In this document: positions 24,073-36,300 of the stretch, one piece after another
Numbering within the stretch: the stretch's first letter is position 1
Layout of the letters: the number at the start of each line of letters is the position of its first letter
Source: Emergomyces orientalis
Taxonomy: Eukaryota > Ascomycota > Eurotiomycetes > Onygenales > Ajellomycetaceae
Reading direction: 5' to 3'
NCBI GenBank assembly: GCA_002110485.1
Contig: MOWL01000026.1
Coordinates: forward strand, 248,001 to 312,000
Length of the DNA stretch: 64,000 nucleotides
Notes under the pieces: model-generated
Database searches by the model: none
What the model saw: the letters and a program-made list of their open reading frames with translations, nothing else
What the model was told of the DNA's origin: nothing
Made by a program: the position numbers and the translations under genes

Positions 24073-27046
24073 CATTTCTTTGTCTAGAATTGAATTCGGC
24101 TTCTTAATTCAATGCTACTACAAAACCAGCCAACCTCCTCAGACCCCGAAAGTATTGTCAGTGCTTTTACGATTTCGACTACCTCACGCAAATATATAAT
24201 TCTAATATTAATCTTCTACCCCCCACTCTCTTGGCCTGACCTTACTCTAATACACTACCACACCCTATTACCCTTTTCTTAAATTCATCATACTATACCC
24301 AACTCTCGTTTGCCCTTTGTGAACGCCACGCACTTTCATATTTATTACAACTACTACTATTACTAATACTACTAGTGTAGACCTTACCTCAGGTCCCCTT
24401 TCTTCCCCTTTTTTTGTGATGCTTTTCCTCTTTCCATTACCACATACATATATTTTACATACCCCTTTTCAACCTTTCTCATCTCCCTCGCTCCCATCTC
24501 TCATTTTGTCGCTGCGGAACACTCGTTTTTGGTTGTATATGACACGCGGAAATGGAAATTTTTGGCGGTATCTAACTCTTTTCTAATTTTTTCTTACACA
24601 AAAAATCATACTCAACTAATCACTTATCTCTCTGTACCTACGCAAGCGCTTCACATCTTTTCATTCTTAATTTTCCTTTTTTTCCCCCTTCTCGCTTGAA
24701 TGTCTTTGAAGCCTTGCCCCTTTTTCTCTTTTTTCCACCTTTTAATTTATTCATAATAATTATTATTATTTTCAACTTCCCCTGCAATATTTTCTATTTT
24801 ACCATGTTGCTGGCCTATTTTTCACCAAATTATTCTCTTTTTAATCATGCATGCTTTTTGTTTTTTTTGTGATTCTTTCATCATTCTTTCTTTCTTCTTT
24901 TTGATAGCCTTTCTCTTTTTTTATTTATTATTTAGTATTTCTGTCTCTATGATAACGTCTACAACATCTATCTACTGTTTGCTTACAATCAGCTTATATT
25001 AGTTCAAAAATAATATTATTATTAATCTTATATCTCGATATATAACGTGTGTCTTATATACAACCTTGATAAGTGAGACAAAAAAAATTTATTAATTTCA
25101 ATGATGTATTGTCTAACTAATATTCAAAACCTTCTCTTTTCCCATCTCTCTTTTTTTTCTACTTCTATTTCTTTCTATGTAAAGAGATTATTGTGAGTTG
25201 TTTTATTGAGTTTCTGAACAGTAGAGAAAGAGAGAAGTTAAGAACTCATGCATTCATTCAGAGCAGAGCATTGTGTAATGCGGGGGCCGGGGGGGGAAGA
25301 CATCCAAGCGTGGGTCATGGCGCCTCACAAACACACTCTATAGAGCGGTTGGAAAAGCCGCCTGGTAATCACTTAGCCAGGCGTCTTGGTGGTGGTCTTT
25401 TGTGCATAGCGGTTAAACTACATCCAACTGTCTATTTTAAGGAAGAGAGCCCTGTTCCAACTTGTACAATTTGCCTGGGTTGCCAGGTGGCTTTCCAACC
25501 ACACCATATATATACAGTGTGTGTAAAGCTGCTGGCGTCACGCCTTGATGGCCCCTTCAGAGTATTACACATTGTATAAAATGAATTTGCCAGGTCGTCG
25601 TACTGCTTTACTGATGCAAGATTGAGTAGAGGAAAAATAATAAAATAAAGTTAACTTGAGAATTTTATATACTGATTCTCTGTTAAAAATAAAAGTGACC
25701 AAAGCTTATATATATATATATAATCTTCAAAAGAAAAAAAGTTGTAATGTTATTCTTTCTCTTTCTGACATTATGTTTAAATGAAAAGAAAAAAAAACAC
25801 CAAACAACGCAGGCCCCGAGCCAGTCAATTATGCAATGTTCAACAAATTTTGTTGTAGTCAAGAAGAACAAAAAGCAGCATTGACATGTAAAAAAGGTGA
25901 AAAATAACTAGTTGAGGTGAGAATGAATACATCAAAAGTTAAACAAAATTAAAAAATGCAGAAAAAATAAGAAAAAAAACATGTTAACAAGAATTGAAAA
26001 TCAAAATACAAATTATTTCATTAGTAGGAAACAGGCCCCCCAGATGATAAGATTGAAGATGAATATAATATTCAGATGAAGTCATGTTAAAATAAATTGA
26101 TAGAGAAGAAATAACATGTATATAAGTAAAAGTCATATAAAAATTAAGAGAAAAAGGGAGAAAGACAGAAAAAGGGGGGGGAGAGTAATAATAATACTAA
26201 TACTAAAAAATGATAAGAAGAAAAAATGTAAAAAACGGTGGTTATAATTATAATGGCAAAAGAAAATAAAAAAATAAAAAAAATAGCACACAACTAACAT
26301 ATGTAGAGTGAAGGCAAAAAAAGGGGGAGGGCTTAGAATGACGAGGAGAAGTAAAGGAAAGAGAAACTTGTACATTTTCTTTTTGCCGAAAGGAAACAAA
26401 ATTGGGGAAAACGGAAAATGGGGGGAAATATATGCGACCCCAGAACGGAAGGGAGATAATGAGGAGGAAGGGTGGATTTTTTCAAATTGAGAGGTGGATG
26501 GATGAATGGTGAAGATGAAAATATGACTGGCAACAGAAAGGGGAGAGAAAGAAGTTTTTCTCAAAACGAACCTTGGGGGGGGGATGTATGGAAGTTGAGA
26601 ATAAAAATAAATAACAGCATGAATGATGGCGAAGAAGGGGAAACGTTGGATGGATAAGTAAGTAGGTAAACGGTTAAGAGGTAAGAGGGAGGAAGGGAGA
26701 GAGTAGTGGCAGCGTATACAAGAACAGGTTAATGGTCACATCTATACTCGGTAGCATTTTATTGCGTTAAGAGGTATCAATTTAAACCCAGACACAAAAA
26801 AGGGCGAAAAGGAAGGAAATTAAATAAACAGGGGGGAATATGAAGGCATAAAAAGAATAAAATAAACCATGACGAACAGAAAGAAAAGAAAACAGAAAAA
26901 AAATAAAAAAATTGCTAGGCCATGAGTGAAAAAGTCAAGACGAGAAAATAAGCATGCGGGCTGGAGGAAGCAAACGTTGTGTTTCTTATTCGTTTTAAAT
27001 AACTAAACAAAAGGCCAATTTCCCACGTCATGACCTCACAGCTTCT
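24073..27046. other. Intergenic between convergent homeobox and RSC7-like genes
   Basis: About 3 kb, strongly strand-biased. 24100-25180 is pyrimidine-rich and 25900-26960 purine-rich on the plus strand, consistent with long T-rich 3' UTRs of both convergent genes. A more GC-rich island lies at 25270-25560, with an open frame lacking an ATG start. No gene is supported. Confidence 0.55.
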
Positions 27047-29505
27047 TCAATACGTCGATGGCCAGCCACCTTGCCCTTGACCCGGTTGGGGCTGGCCACC
27101 AGGCTGCAACGAACCTCCGGCCGTGGTGCTGGGCCATCCTGGTAGGGAAGCACTGGTACCCATGCCCATACCCATTGCTGATTGTTGTTGGTGAGGTCCG
27201 GACATATACTGCTGCGAGCCAGCAGGGCCTTGAGAGGATGGGTACATGGCACGCGCGGCTGCCATGTTAGAGTACGCAGCTGCTGAGACGCCCGGGTAAC
27301 CCATCGCCGCAAGATTCTGCTGCTGCTGCTGATGTTGTTGTTGTTGCTGTTGCTGCTGCTGCTGCTGCTGGTGGGATGGTGGCTGTGCGTGAAGTTGGGA
27401 AGGTGGAGCACGGTGTTGGTGGCGCGGAGACTGGGAAGGATGAAGTGGTTGCGTATTGTGTAGATGTGGCGAAGGGGATTGTTGTTGTTGTTGTGGATGC
27501 ATCTGTGGAGCATATTGTGACATACCAATCGAGTGGGAAGTCGAAAGGGGAGATGGCTGTGGTTGTGGAGGCGGTTGGCCCCAGAGCTGTGGATTCTGAG
27601 AGTAGGGATAAGGTGAAGCCTGGCTTGAGCCAGCAGAAGCAAGGGAGATGCTGGAGGAGCGATGCTGCAGCTGATCAGGGCGCATTCCTTGGGGCATTCC
27701 TCGCAGAGGAGATTGGGATATGGAGGTTTGTTGATGAGAGGCCTGAGAATAGGATTGTTGAGGAGTCATCATTTGCGTATGCGGCAGAACATTTGAGTGC
27801 TGGTTGGCATTAATCATAATAGAAGTGAGTTGCGGCGATTGGAGCGACTGAGGCCCACCCGGGGCTTGCTCCATTTGACCTGCTGGCGATTGACTAGAAA
27901 CAGGGGTGTCTCGCTTCTTATTCCAATGTTCGTCAAGCCCCTTCGCACGATATCCACGTTGCTGATTTAAAATCTTGCTGAAATCAGCTGTATGTGATGC
28001 ATGGTTCATTATTTCTGCACCACTGCTGGGTTGGGTTCGGTCATGGAATGGTTGCCCAGTAGGTTCCTGTCTGGGTCGAGGTATGCTGTTGAACTCTCTC
28101 AGCCGAGGGTCATCCGCTGGCGCCAAGTGAATCATGGGAAGCGGCGTTAAACTCGCAGGATGTGGAGGCATGTCGGGTGGTATGCCATCAATATGAGGAC
28201 CGTTGCTATATATAATATCGCTTTGGCCCAAATTCGGTATCAGTCCCGCATTTGCCGCTTCCGCAGCAGCAGCATCTCTGGCCTTGGCAGCTCCTGGTCG
28301 CTTCTCACCTGCCAAATCTTCTTCAGTAAAGCCCTGTTTTCGCGCCTTGCTCTCCCAGTAATCATCTCGAACGCGTCGCCCTTCGAGAATTACTCTGCTC
28401 CCAAACTGACGGAACATTGATCTCGCTGTCACAATCGCGATCTGTCGAGAGCGGTACGAGTACGGCAAAATGTCCTGCTGGATCAACGAATCCTTCTCTG
28501 CTTGGCTTGCGATAATTTTATAAAGCGACCTATTTTTGTTGAAGAGAAGGTAAGAATCTCGATATCCTAGTACTCTGGCGCATTCTGTGGCCAGCATGAA
28601 GAGTTTCTTGCCGCGGTTGGGTACGCAAAATGTCCTGCATTTGTACTTGCGTTTCTCCTGTGGGTATCCCAGCGCGTCGACTTTCTTCTCCCCATTCTCG
28701 TCAAATTCTTTGGGTATATATTCATCCCCTTCTTCCCCCAGCTGGTCGGTGGTGTGGTCTCTAACGGTAGGTAGCGCCTTGACGAGTGATTTGGTGGGTG
28801 TGGTTTTAGGCGGCGGAGACGTCTGTGCGGCGATCGTGGTGGTGTGTTGTGGGATAGGTTGAGGAGGGAGGTGAGAAATCTGTGTCTGGGATGGGGATGC
28901 TTTTGGCCTTTGCGATGCTGGGAGAGCAGCAATGTTTGTGGCTGATGAGACTTTGGGCGTCTTGGGCGGTCGACCTCGTTTGCGACGACCATGATCATCT
29001 GGCACTGTACGAAATTAGATACGGAAAACGGTACATACAAGGCGGATAGTAGAAAAGAGAGAGCCAGCAACATACCATCCTCTACTTCACCTTCCGCGGG
29101 CTGATCGCCATACTGTTCCGTTGGTCTGCTTCGTTTCGTGCCTCTTGGGCTTGCGCTAGGGTTGATAATGGAGGTTGTGCTTGGGGAAGGCGCCGGAAGA
29201 GAAGACTGTGAAGCGGTAGCTGATGTTAAAGTTAGCATCATATATTAGGAATATTTCTTGCGACCATGGCAGACATGACACCAAGAAGATCGAAAGCTGA
29301 AATGTAAATCTTTGCACCCCCAAACGACAAGATATTCGCGACGACGCGTAAGGGAAAAAGGGGAGGGAAATGAAAATCGCGACCAAGGGAGGGAGTTATT
29401 ACCAGGAGTGTTCAAAGCAGCAGGGTCGATAGTACCGGAACCATCGATCAGGTCGGAACCCATGCCGTTCATCGGGGCGGAAATGGGATGTTGAGTGGTA
29501 TACAT
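27047..29505 (-). CDS. RSC7/SWP82-family subunit of RSC and SWI/SNF chromatin remodellers
   Basis: Predicted nuclear subunit of the ATP-dependent remodelling complexes (yeast Rsc7/Npl6 and Swp82). Exons are 29505-29403, 29219-29076 and 29004-27047, giving 734 residues with all junctions GT-AG and in frame. An AT-hook core (RGRPPK, about residue 90) lies near the N-terminus, preceded by a basic KRSRP. The conserved RSC7 domain spans about residues 160-290: GDEYIPKEFDENGEKKVDALG, then KYKCRTFCVPNRGKKLFMLA, VLGYRDSYLLFNKNRSLYKI and SRQIAIVTARSMFRQFGSRV. The C-terminal half is disordered, rich in Gln/Pro/Ser, with a polyglutamine run from the CTG/TTG tract at 27317-27370. It is longer than the yeast proteins because of this tail. 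Whether it serves RSC, SWI/SNF or both is not decidable from sequence; filamentous fungi usually have one such gene. Confidence 0.9.
27317..27370 (-). repeat. Polyglutamine-coding trinucleotide tract
   Basis: CTG/TTG triplets on the plus strand encode about 18 residues, nearly all Gln with one His, in the disordered tail of the RSC7-like protein. Likely length-polymorphic. Confidence 0.9.
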
Positions 29506-30365
29506 GGCGGATGACTGGAGGAAGGTGTTGTTTAAGGTAAAGCCAGGGCAGGAAGTGAGGACCGACCCAAGGATCGACAGGACAGACGGGAACCAGTAGC
29601 TAACCGAAAAAGCGCGACGATAGCGGTTGGATCAAACAGCCGCGACGGCGGGAGGGGGTGGTCTTCTGAGTGGTGGTGGTGGTGGCGGGGGGTGGAGGAG
29701 GGAACGACGAATGAAGTGAAAGACGGGACGGGACAGGTGTCGACAGGGAGTGAGCAGTAAGGCTGATGAAGAATCTAGCTAGGCGAGAAATGAGACAAGT
29801 CGGGGATGGAGGTTTTTTTTCTTCTGGTGGCTGGTGATGTGTTGGCGATGCACACGATGCGACGCAGGTGAAGAAGATCCTTTTCTCAACGGTGCGATGG
29901 GGGATATGCAGAGCGCAGTGGTAGCTGCACCTCAGCTGCGCTCGCGCGAAAGGCAGCAGTAGCAGGAGCAACAGTAGCACCAGCAGCAGTTAAACAGCCC
30001 GTGTTAGCGGAACGGCAATATCGCCGTTAGCAGCCGATAAGCGAGTACAGGCACGGCAGAGATGGACGAGGAGGAGACATGTGCGGGAGATGGAGATGGG
30101 GGCGGGGATGGAGACAAAAGGTGAAGGTTGTAGTTGATGGAGTTTGAAGGAGTTTTGATGGAGTTGATGTGATTGATCGAGGAGGATGAAAAAAAAAAAC
30201 GATGACGATGTAATGATGTACAGTAAGGATGTATAAGTAAGGAAGAGGGAAGGTAAGCGGATGACAAGACCAGGTAACTTTGGCGGACAACAGGGGCACA
30301 ACCGGGGCACACAGGCGGGTGTCGGCGGCGTATCACGGCGTAAATCGGGGTATGGTATTGGTACA

Positions 30366-30396
30366 GGTACGGTCAGCGTAAGGTACGGGTCAGTAC
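30366..30396. promoter_or_regulatory. GTAC motif patch upstream of the RSC7-like gene
   Basis: The 9-mer GGTACGGGT at 30382-30390 is the exact reverse complement of ACCCGTACC at 21232-21240 upstream of the homeobox gene. Neighbouring GTAC copies flank it. It sits about 880 bp upstream of the RSC7-like start. Function is inferred only. Confidence 0.3.
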
Positions 30397-33300
30397 GGGG
30401 CGGTATACGGGGTCAGGTGATGGGAGGCTCTGCTGGCTCAAGGGCGGAAGCTGAATAAGCAGCCCAGGAGCTGGATTGGGAACAAAAAAGCCCTAAATGC
30501 AGCCGAGTTGGGACAGCGATGAGGGTTAGGGCAAGATAGGGGCGGACGAAGTATAAGGAGATATATAAAAAGGATAATGCTATATGTATATATGTATATA
30601 TGGAAGTAGGGAGTATGGCGGGTCAGGATGGCACCCTTCTTCGTTTTTGTCGTTTTCTTCGTCGTCTTCTTTTGTCCTTCTTTTTATTTCTTCAGCTTCC
30701 CTTTCGTGTCTTAGCGCTTGGTTTTACTTCCTCCCTTTTCGTGTTTTTTTTCTTGTTAAGTATTATCTTTCCCCCTCCTCGTCAGCTGGGAAGTAATAAT
30801 ATGGGTCCCCTTCTTGCAGCAAGTACCAGCAGCAGTAAAGCGGATACCAAGTACAGTACATGTACAAGTAACTAAAATATAAAAAAAGTCCAAGAGAGGG
30901 TTGGGTTGCAGCTCTCGGAATCGGCAGAACACTCCTAATCGAGTAGGGTGGCGATGGGCGGAAAGGGAAACCTGGGAAAAAGAAAATCAATCCCGCCAAC
31001 TTAGCTTTTGATAGGCTAGGAAGCGGTGAGAAGACTGGAGGGAGTGGGAGGAACGGGGAGTTTGTATGGAGGGGGGAAAAAGGGAAGGGGGCTGCGAGTG
31101 GAAATCGAAAATCTGGGGAAAATGACTTCAGGCGATGGTTATTGGACTGGACTGGTTGAGACTGGGGGGAAGGGGGGTCGGGTCACTGGGTCCTGCGCGC
31201 GGGAGGCAAATTGGAAGGGAGGGCCTCAAGTCTGGATTGTTAATTCCAAGGAAAAAGAGGAATGGGAGGTAAACGGAAGCAGGGAAGACACGAGCACTGG
31301 AGCAGACGATGAGGTGGGGGAGAGGTATGTTAGGCAAAGTTAAACCCCAAAAGGAGGGGTTAAGAAAGAAAGCGGGCGTCTTGGAACAGGCAAACGACAA
31401 GAAAAATAATGCTCCAGATATCGGGAAACAGGGAGGGGGACACCGAGCTTTAACTGGCTGATGCTGAGGGATTCGCCTTGAGTTTCTTTTTTTCCACTTA
31501 ATAACACCAACACCCATCGCTCACTCTCTCTCTTGCTTCCAAATAGTGGTAACAGGAAACAAAGCCAAAGGCAAATAAATGGCTTAGACTGGAGAGTTTA
31601 TTTTTCTCCAGACCTTGGGTTCTGGTAACGAAACGGCGGCCAATATCTACCCTGATTGGAGGATCCCGACGGAGCTAGTTGTGGGTTCACGTTCAGTTCC
31701 AGCGGGAGTGACGGAAGAGGGGGAGTCAACTTAGACGATTTGATTGTCAGATGATTCGATTTTATTTTATTTTTATTTTAGTTTTCTTTCTTAGGTGTTG
31801 AACAATGCCCAGCATTCTTATTAAGAGCCCGATATACGACAAGGTTAAGATCACGTCACAAAAAACATATTCAAAAAAAGAAAAACACCAGGTCTCTTGC
31901 GCATTACTCGGGAACTCCCTCCAAGCAAACTCCCTTGAAGAAAGATTATCCTGTGCTTCATTTAACGGGCATGGGCCATCAAAAGCTGAGCCCTGTTTTT
32001 TTTAATTTTATTATATATATTTTTTTTTACCCTTTCGGAACTTGCGCAACCACTCACTTCCGACGGCCGGCGCCTTTGCTTTTTTCTTTTCTTTTTCTCC
32101 TTTTTTGCGCCTGCTCGACTCATTTTCGCTGGGATAGACAAAATAGGGAAGACGCCTTCCCTTAGTCTGCATCCTCTACCGTCCTATCAGCAATCGCCGT
32201 GCTTGATTCAAATCATGCATGAGGTTTTTTCCCGATGTGAGGTGAAAATGGCCGATGAATGACGCTGCCGCTGCTGCTCGGTTATGATTCGACGCGCATG
32301 CCTTGGCTTGGCTATGGGGGCTTGGGGCTTGGGGGCAAGGTATGCACAGGTACATCACCCGAAGTCCGTCAATGCTTTAATCCTCCTCCCCCCTTGTCCT
32401 ATTCGGCACAGCAGGACCTTACCCTCCCCAGGCATACTTGCATTTCCGTACATTGTACTGTACCAATGCACGGCTAGGCACCGGTGATCACTGATCACTC
32501 GACGAGTACAGGCTACCAGGGGGGTTTGAGGGTGCTGTTTTTGCGCAGCACGAAGGCAAAAATATGAAGGGGTATCCCTGTTCCTTCTCGTCTACGCAGT
32601 AGTTCTCGTTCTCTTTGCCAAAAGAAAAAGGAAACAAAAAACACAAAGCTCCAGCCCGCCTCCCCCCCGGTCTCCATCCAGCTTGCAAGAAATCGTACCG
32701 ACGCAAGAGCAATAAAATACTACACCATTGTGCACAAACCCGGACCCGTATATATATGTATGTCCTAGGTAGTCCGTACTGAGTATGTGCACAACGATTA
32801 ACACTGAAGCTATTTTGTATTATTATTTTTTGCTTGAAGGAACAGGTTTCGTCTGATACGTTTTCTATGTATAATATTTAACATTTAAACATTTTCATTT
32901 TATCTTATTTTTTTTACCGCCCAGATTCGCAAGCATCCCACCTGATGTAATAAGTAAATTAGGCAGAGGAATTTAGGGCTTTTGACGATGCCCCAACCGG
33001 TCCCTCTCCGGCGTCCAATCACAGCACGATCGCATTCATCTCTGGTGCCGACCGACTCTGACGAAAGACATCCAACACCTCCGAGAAAGGTTCCATACCT
33101 ACAGACTATCCATCCCGTATCTTGCTACAACCTGCTCTCATGGCAATTTATGTGATACCTTTCAGTGAATTTACAACTATATTTTTTTAAGTTATTTTTT
33201 TCTACAATATATATTGCAGCTCACAAGAATGGGCTATCGTAACCAAATGATTAAAGTTAATGATACCCCGCAAAAACCCATGATTTTAAATTAAAATCCC

Positions 33301-36300
33301 ACCAGGCCAAAGGACGACGCCCTAAAAAACGCCTCAAACGCTGATCGAATCAATGCGACCGCTGTAGTTCGTATGTCCTCCTGTGCCTTTGTGTGTCTGG
33401 TCTGGCTTTCCCGTTTTCATTATTCGTTCGTTATGGCCTTCTTTTATCCTTATTATCACCCAGCAGGCACTTGATGTCTGTTGAGAGCCATGAAATCCTC
33501 AGAGCTCGAACGCTAGTTTCATTGTTCAGTTCATTTCTGACCATTTCTTTACTCGTTTCTTTCTATCCTTTTTTTCCCTTTTTCGTTTTATTTCCTTGAC
33601 CCCAACTAACCGACTTGATGGTTATCTGATAAATTGTCTGTAAACGCAAACACTCCCCCCAGAAAAATATATAGGTTAAAAAACAAAAAGAGCGCGAAAA
33701 GCACAAAAGCAAAAGCAAAAATCAAAAGCCACAAGCGCGCGGGGATTTTTCTTTTTTCTTTTGCTTTTTCTTCTCTTTTGGCTTGTGGAACTTTTAAAAA
33801 AATCGGGCTGTGCGTGGGTGCTTGTTGCTCGTGTGAGGGTCGAATTGAAGGAGAGAAGAGAAACCAGTGAGGGATACGAATTCGAGCCCGCTGTGCCCGT
33901 TTCTCGTCGGGGAGGAGAGTTGAGTGGCTGGGTAGCTCAAGGGGAATTCCCCCTGGGTTCCTTGGGGTACCTGGCTTGGCTGGCTGGGATGGGCTTGAAA
34001 ATTATATGGGCGGGAAGGGGAGGCAAAGCATCCATGGATTGGGTTATTCGTTGGGTTTTTCCTTACACTGTTTGTTGAATTCATGATTCATGTAGATTGG
34101 AGAGTGGCCAAAGAAAAAAAGAAATAAAGAGAGAGACCAGAACGAATGAGTACATTTATAGCGAGCTAAGTTTCCTCAAAAAGGCCGCGGCGCAGGCGCA
34201 ATGGATTCCCACCTGTTTGCCGCGCGTAAGGTCCAGTTCGAGCGAATTCTCAATCGTTTCGGATTGGATTTATTTGATTTATTTGTGTTTTTTTGCGCAG
34301 TGCAATATTAATGAGTAAAATGGCTACCTACATATAGATCGGAGATCGGATGGTCAACATGAGATTGGGGCGATGTGGTTGCATATCCAACTGTAATAAA
34401 TAATGTATGAGCGGAGGGCATCACAAGGGAAACGCACCCCTGGCATCCGAGCTGTTTTCTGATAATTTTTTTATCCCCTTTCTGCTTTTCCCGATGGATC
34501 TCGATCCATCTGGATTGATTTGCGGATTGTTCAGTGGCGTTGTAATGGTGCCGTGTTGGTAATGTAATGCGACGTATGCGAAGTGTCGAGGAGGTACAAG
34601 ATAGGGAATTTGTCGAAGGCTAGGAACTTAGGATAGGATAGACGGCCTGCTATGGGTTCTTGAATGGCCAGTGCTTGCTTTGACATGACTCGACTCGGCT
34701 CGACTGAGTCTGAGACCCTCCTGGGAGTGGGGAGGGGTTTAGCCACTAGGACACGGGTAGTGGCTATGGTCATTGTTCAAGGGATCTACTCCCGCTGCTC
34801 GGGTAGTTCCTGGAAGATGCAGTTCCACAAGTGGGTTGAGGGAATACGCGTGGCCGGCTGGATCTTCGATGCCAATCAATGCCTTTACGCATCTACGTAG
34901 GTAGTTCCAGCTAGGGATGTATGTGCGTGCGGAATTATATGTGCTATGTATGTGTGACTGGGGGACAATATAATTTTATGAATAGCCCATTTTTGAAAGT
35001 ATGTCGATGGGTAGAACTACAGGAAGGGTTACAGGAATGTGTCACCTGTCACCGCATTCGATTTTATGTAGGTACAGAGTGACATGAGGAGATACAGAAG
35101 GGAGTTTCAATGTCGATGATGCAGACAAATGAGATACCTACATATGGGTTCCTGAGGTTGCTGTCCGGTTAGATCGGGCTTACAGAGCACAGGAGTTAGA
35201 AAATTGATATAATGGAATATTAACCTACCCAGTTTAAACGAACACTCTGTGAAAGGGTGGTAATGCCGTTTATATTCTATGCTGCCGGCTCGAGGACACT
35301 AGCCAATATCAAGTTGAGAGTCAAGTTCCAGAGCGGAGCAAAAAAGAATGAATTAACTTTCCTGCTTTTTCGATTCAGAAAGAAAATAAACAAGCATGCT
35401 TTTTCATATATCCGCCAACTTTAAAAGCTCTCAACGGCCCACCACTCTTCGCGGGGACCATGCTGCTCTAACGGTTAGACGTAAATCGGTCTCCACGCCC
35501 TTAATAAACTTACCAAATCTCTTTTTTCAGCCTCACCTCTCGGCCGGGGGTAAGCCTTGCCACATTATTCCTCATATGCCCCTTGGGTTGATCAGCGAAG
35601 GGATTAGAACCATCTGTATGAGTCAAAGGAGAACCCTTGCCCTTTAATCAGACATTTATACCCTCATCTGACCATTGCGTCAACGGCTCTAATGCCCCCT
35701 TTGGGCATATTCATAGCACAAAACCTCGGCGATGCCCTTTTTTGATTTTTTTTCATTTTTAGCAAATTGCCCATGCGGAAACTGAGCGGCTTTGTCAATG
35801 CTGCCTTACTCGACTAGCTATAGCTCTACTTGATTCCTAAGTTATGTTATTTATCATCCTGAAAGCGTATCAACTGGTTGGATGCGGGGATACCGAGTCT
35901 GTATACACAGCTTGATGACTGAGGGTGAGCTTGGGCCTTGCCTTTACCTAGTAGTTTGAAAATGTTTGATGACTATATGTACGCTCTGCATGAGCTTGAA
36001 GAAAGTTTATTCTGTTTTATTCTTTTTATTTAATTTTAATTTTCTTTGTCTTGAATGCAGGATTAAGTGGCTTGTTGTTGTTGACAGAACTTTGTTCCTA
36101 CATCATGCAGTGACATGTTGCTTAAGCATTTTTTTTCCATGTTGACTTGCTTGGTAACTAACTAGTTACTAGCCAGCGATATTTCCATGGGCGGTTGGTT
36201 GACGTCGAATGACAGCAAGCAGATACCAGAAGCAATTGCACGGTTGTTTTCTCGCCCACTTTTATTCTCAAACATTCTACTCCATATCAAATTTATATCA

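Noticed and set aside
25193..25579. 128-residue frame in a GC-richer island
   Set aside because: No ATG start and no family resemblance; only the composition shift is real.
26133..26564. Hydrophobic minus-strand frame of 143 residues
   Set aside because: Phe/Ser/Leu-rich translation of an A/G-rich (T/C-rich on the other strand) 3' region, with no motif and no exon partners.
33690..33795. Possible inverted repeat around CAAAAGCCACAAGC and CTTTTGGCTTGTGG
   Set aside because: The shared words are in the wrong order for a stem; both arms are low-complexity A- or T-rich sequence.
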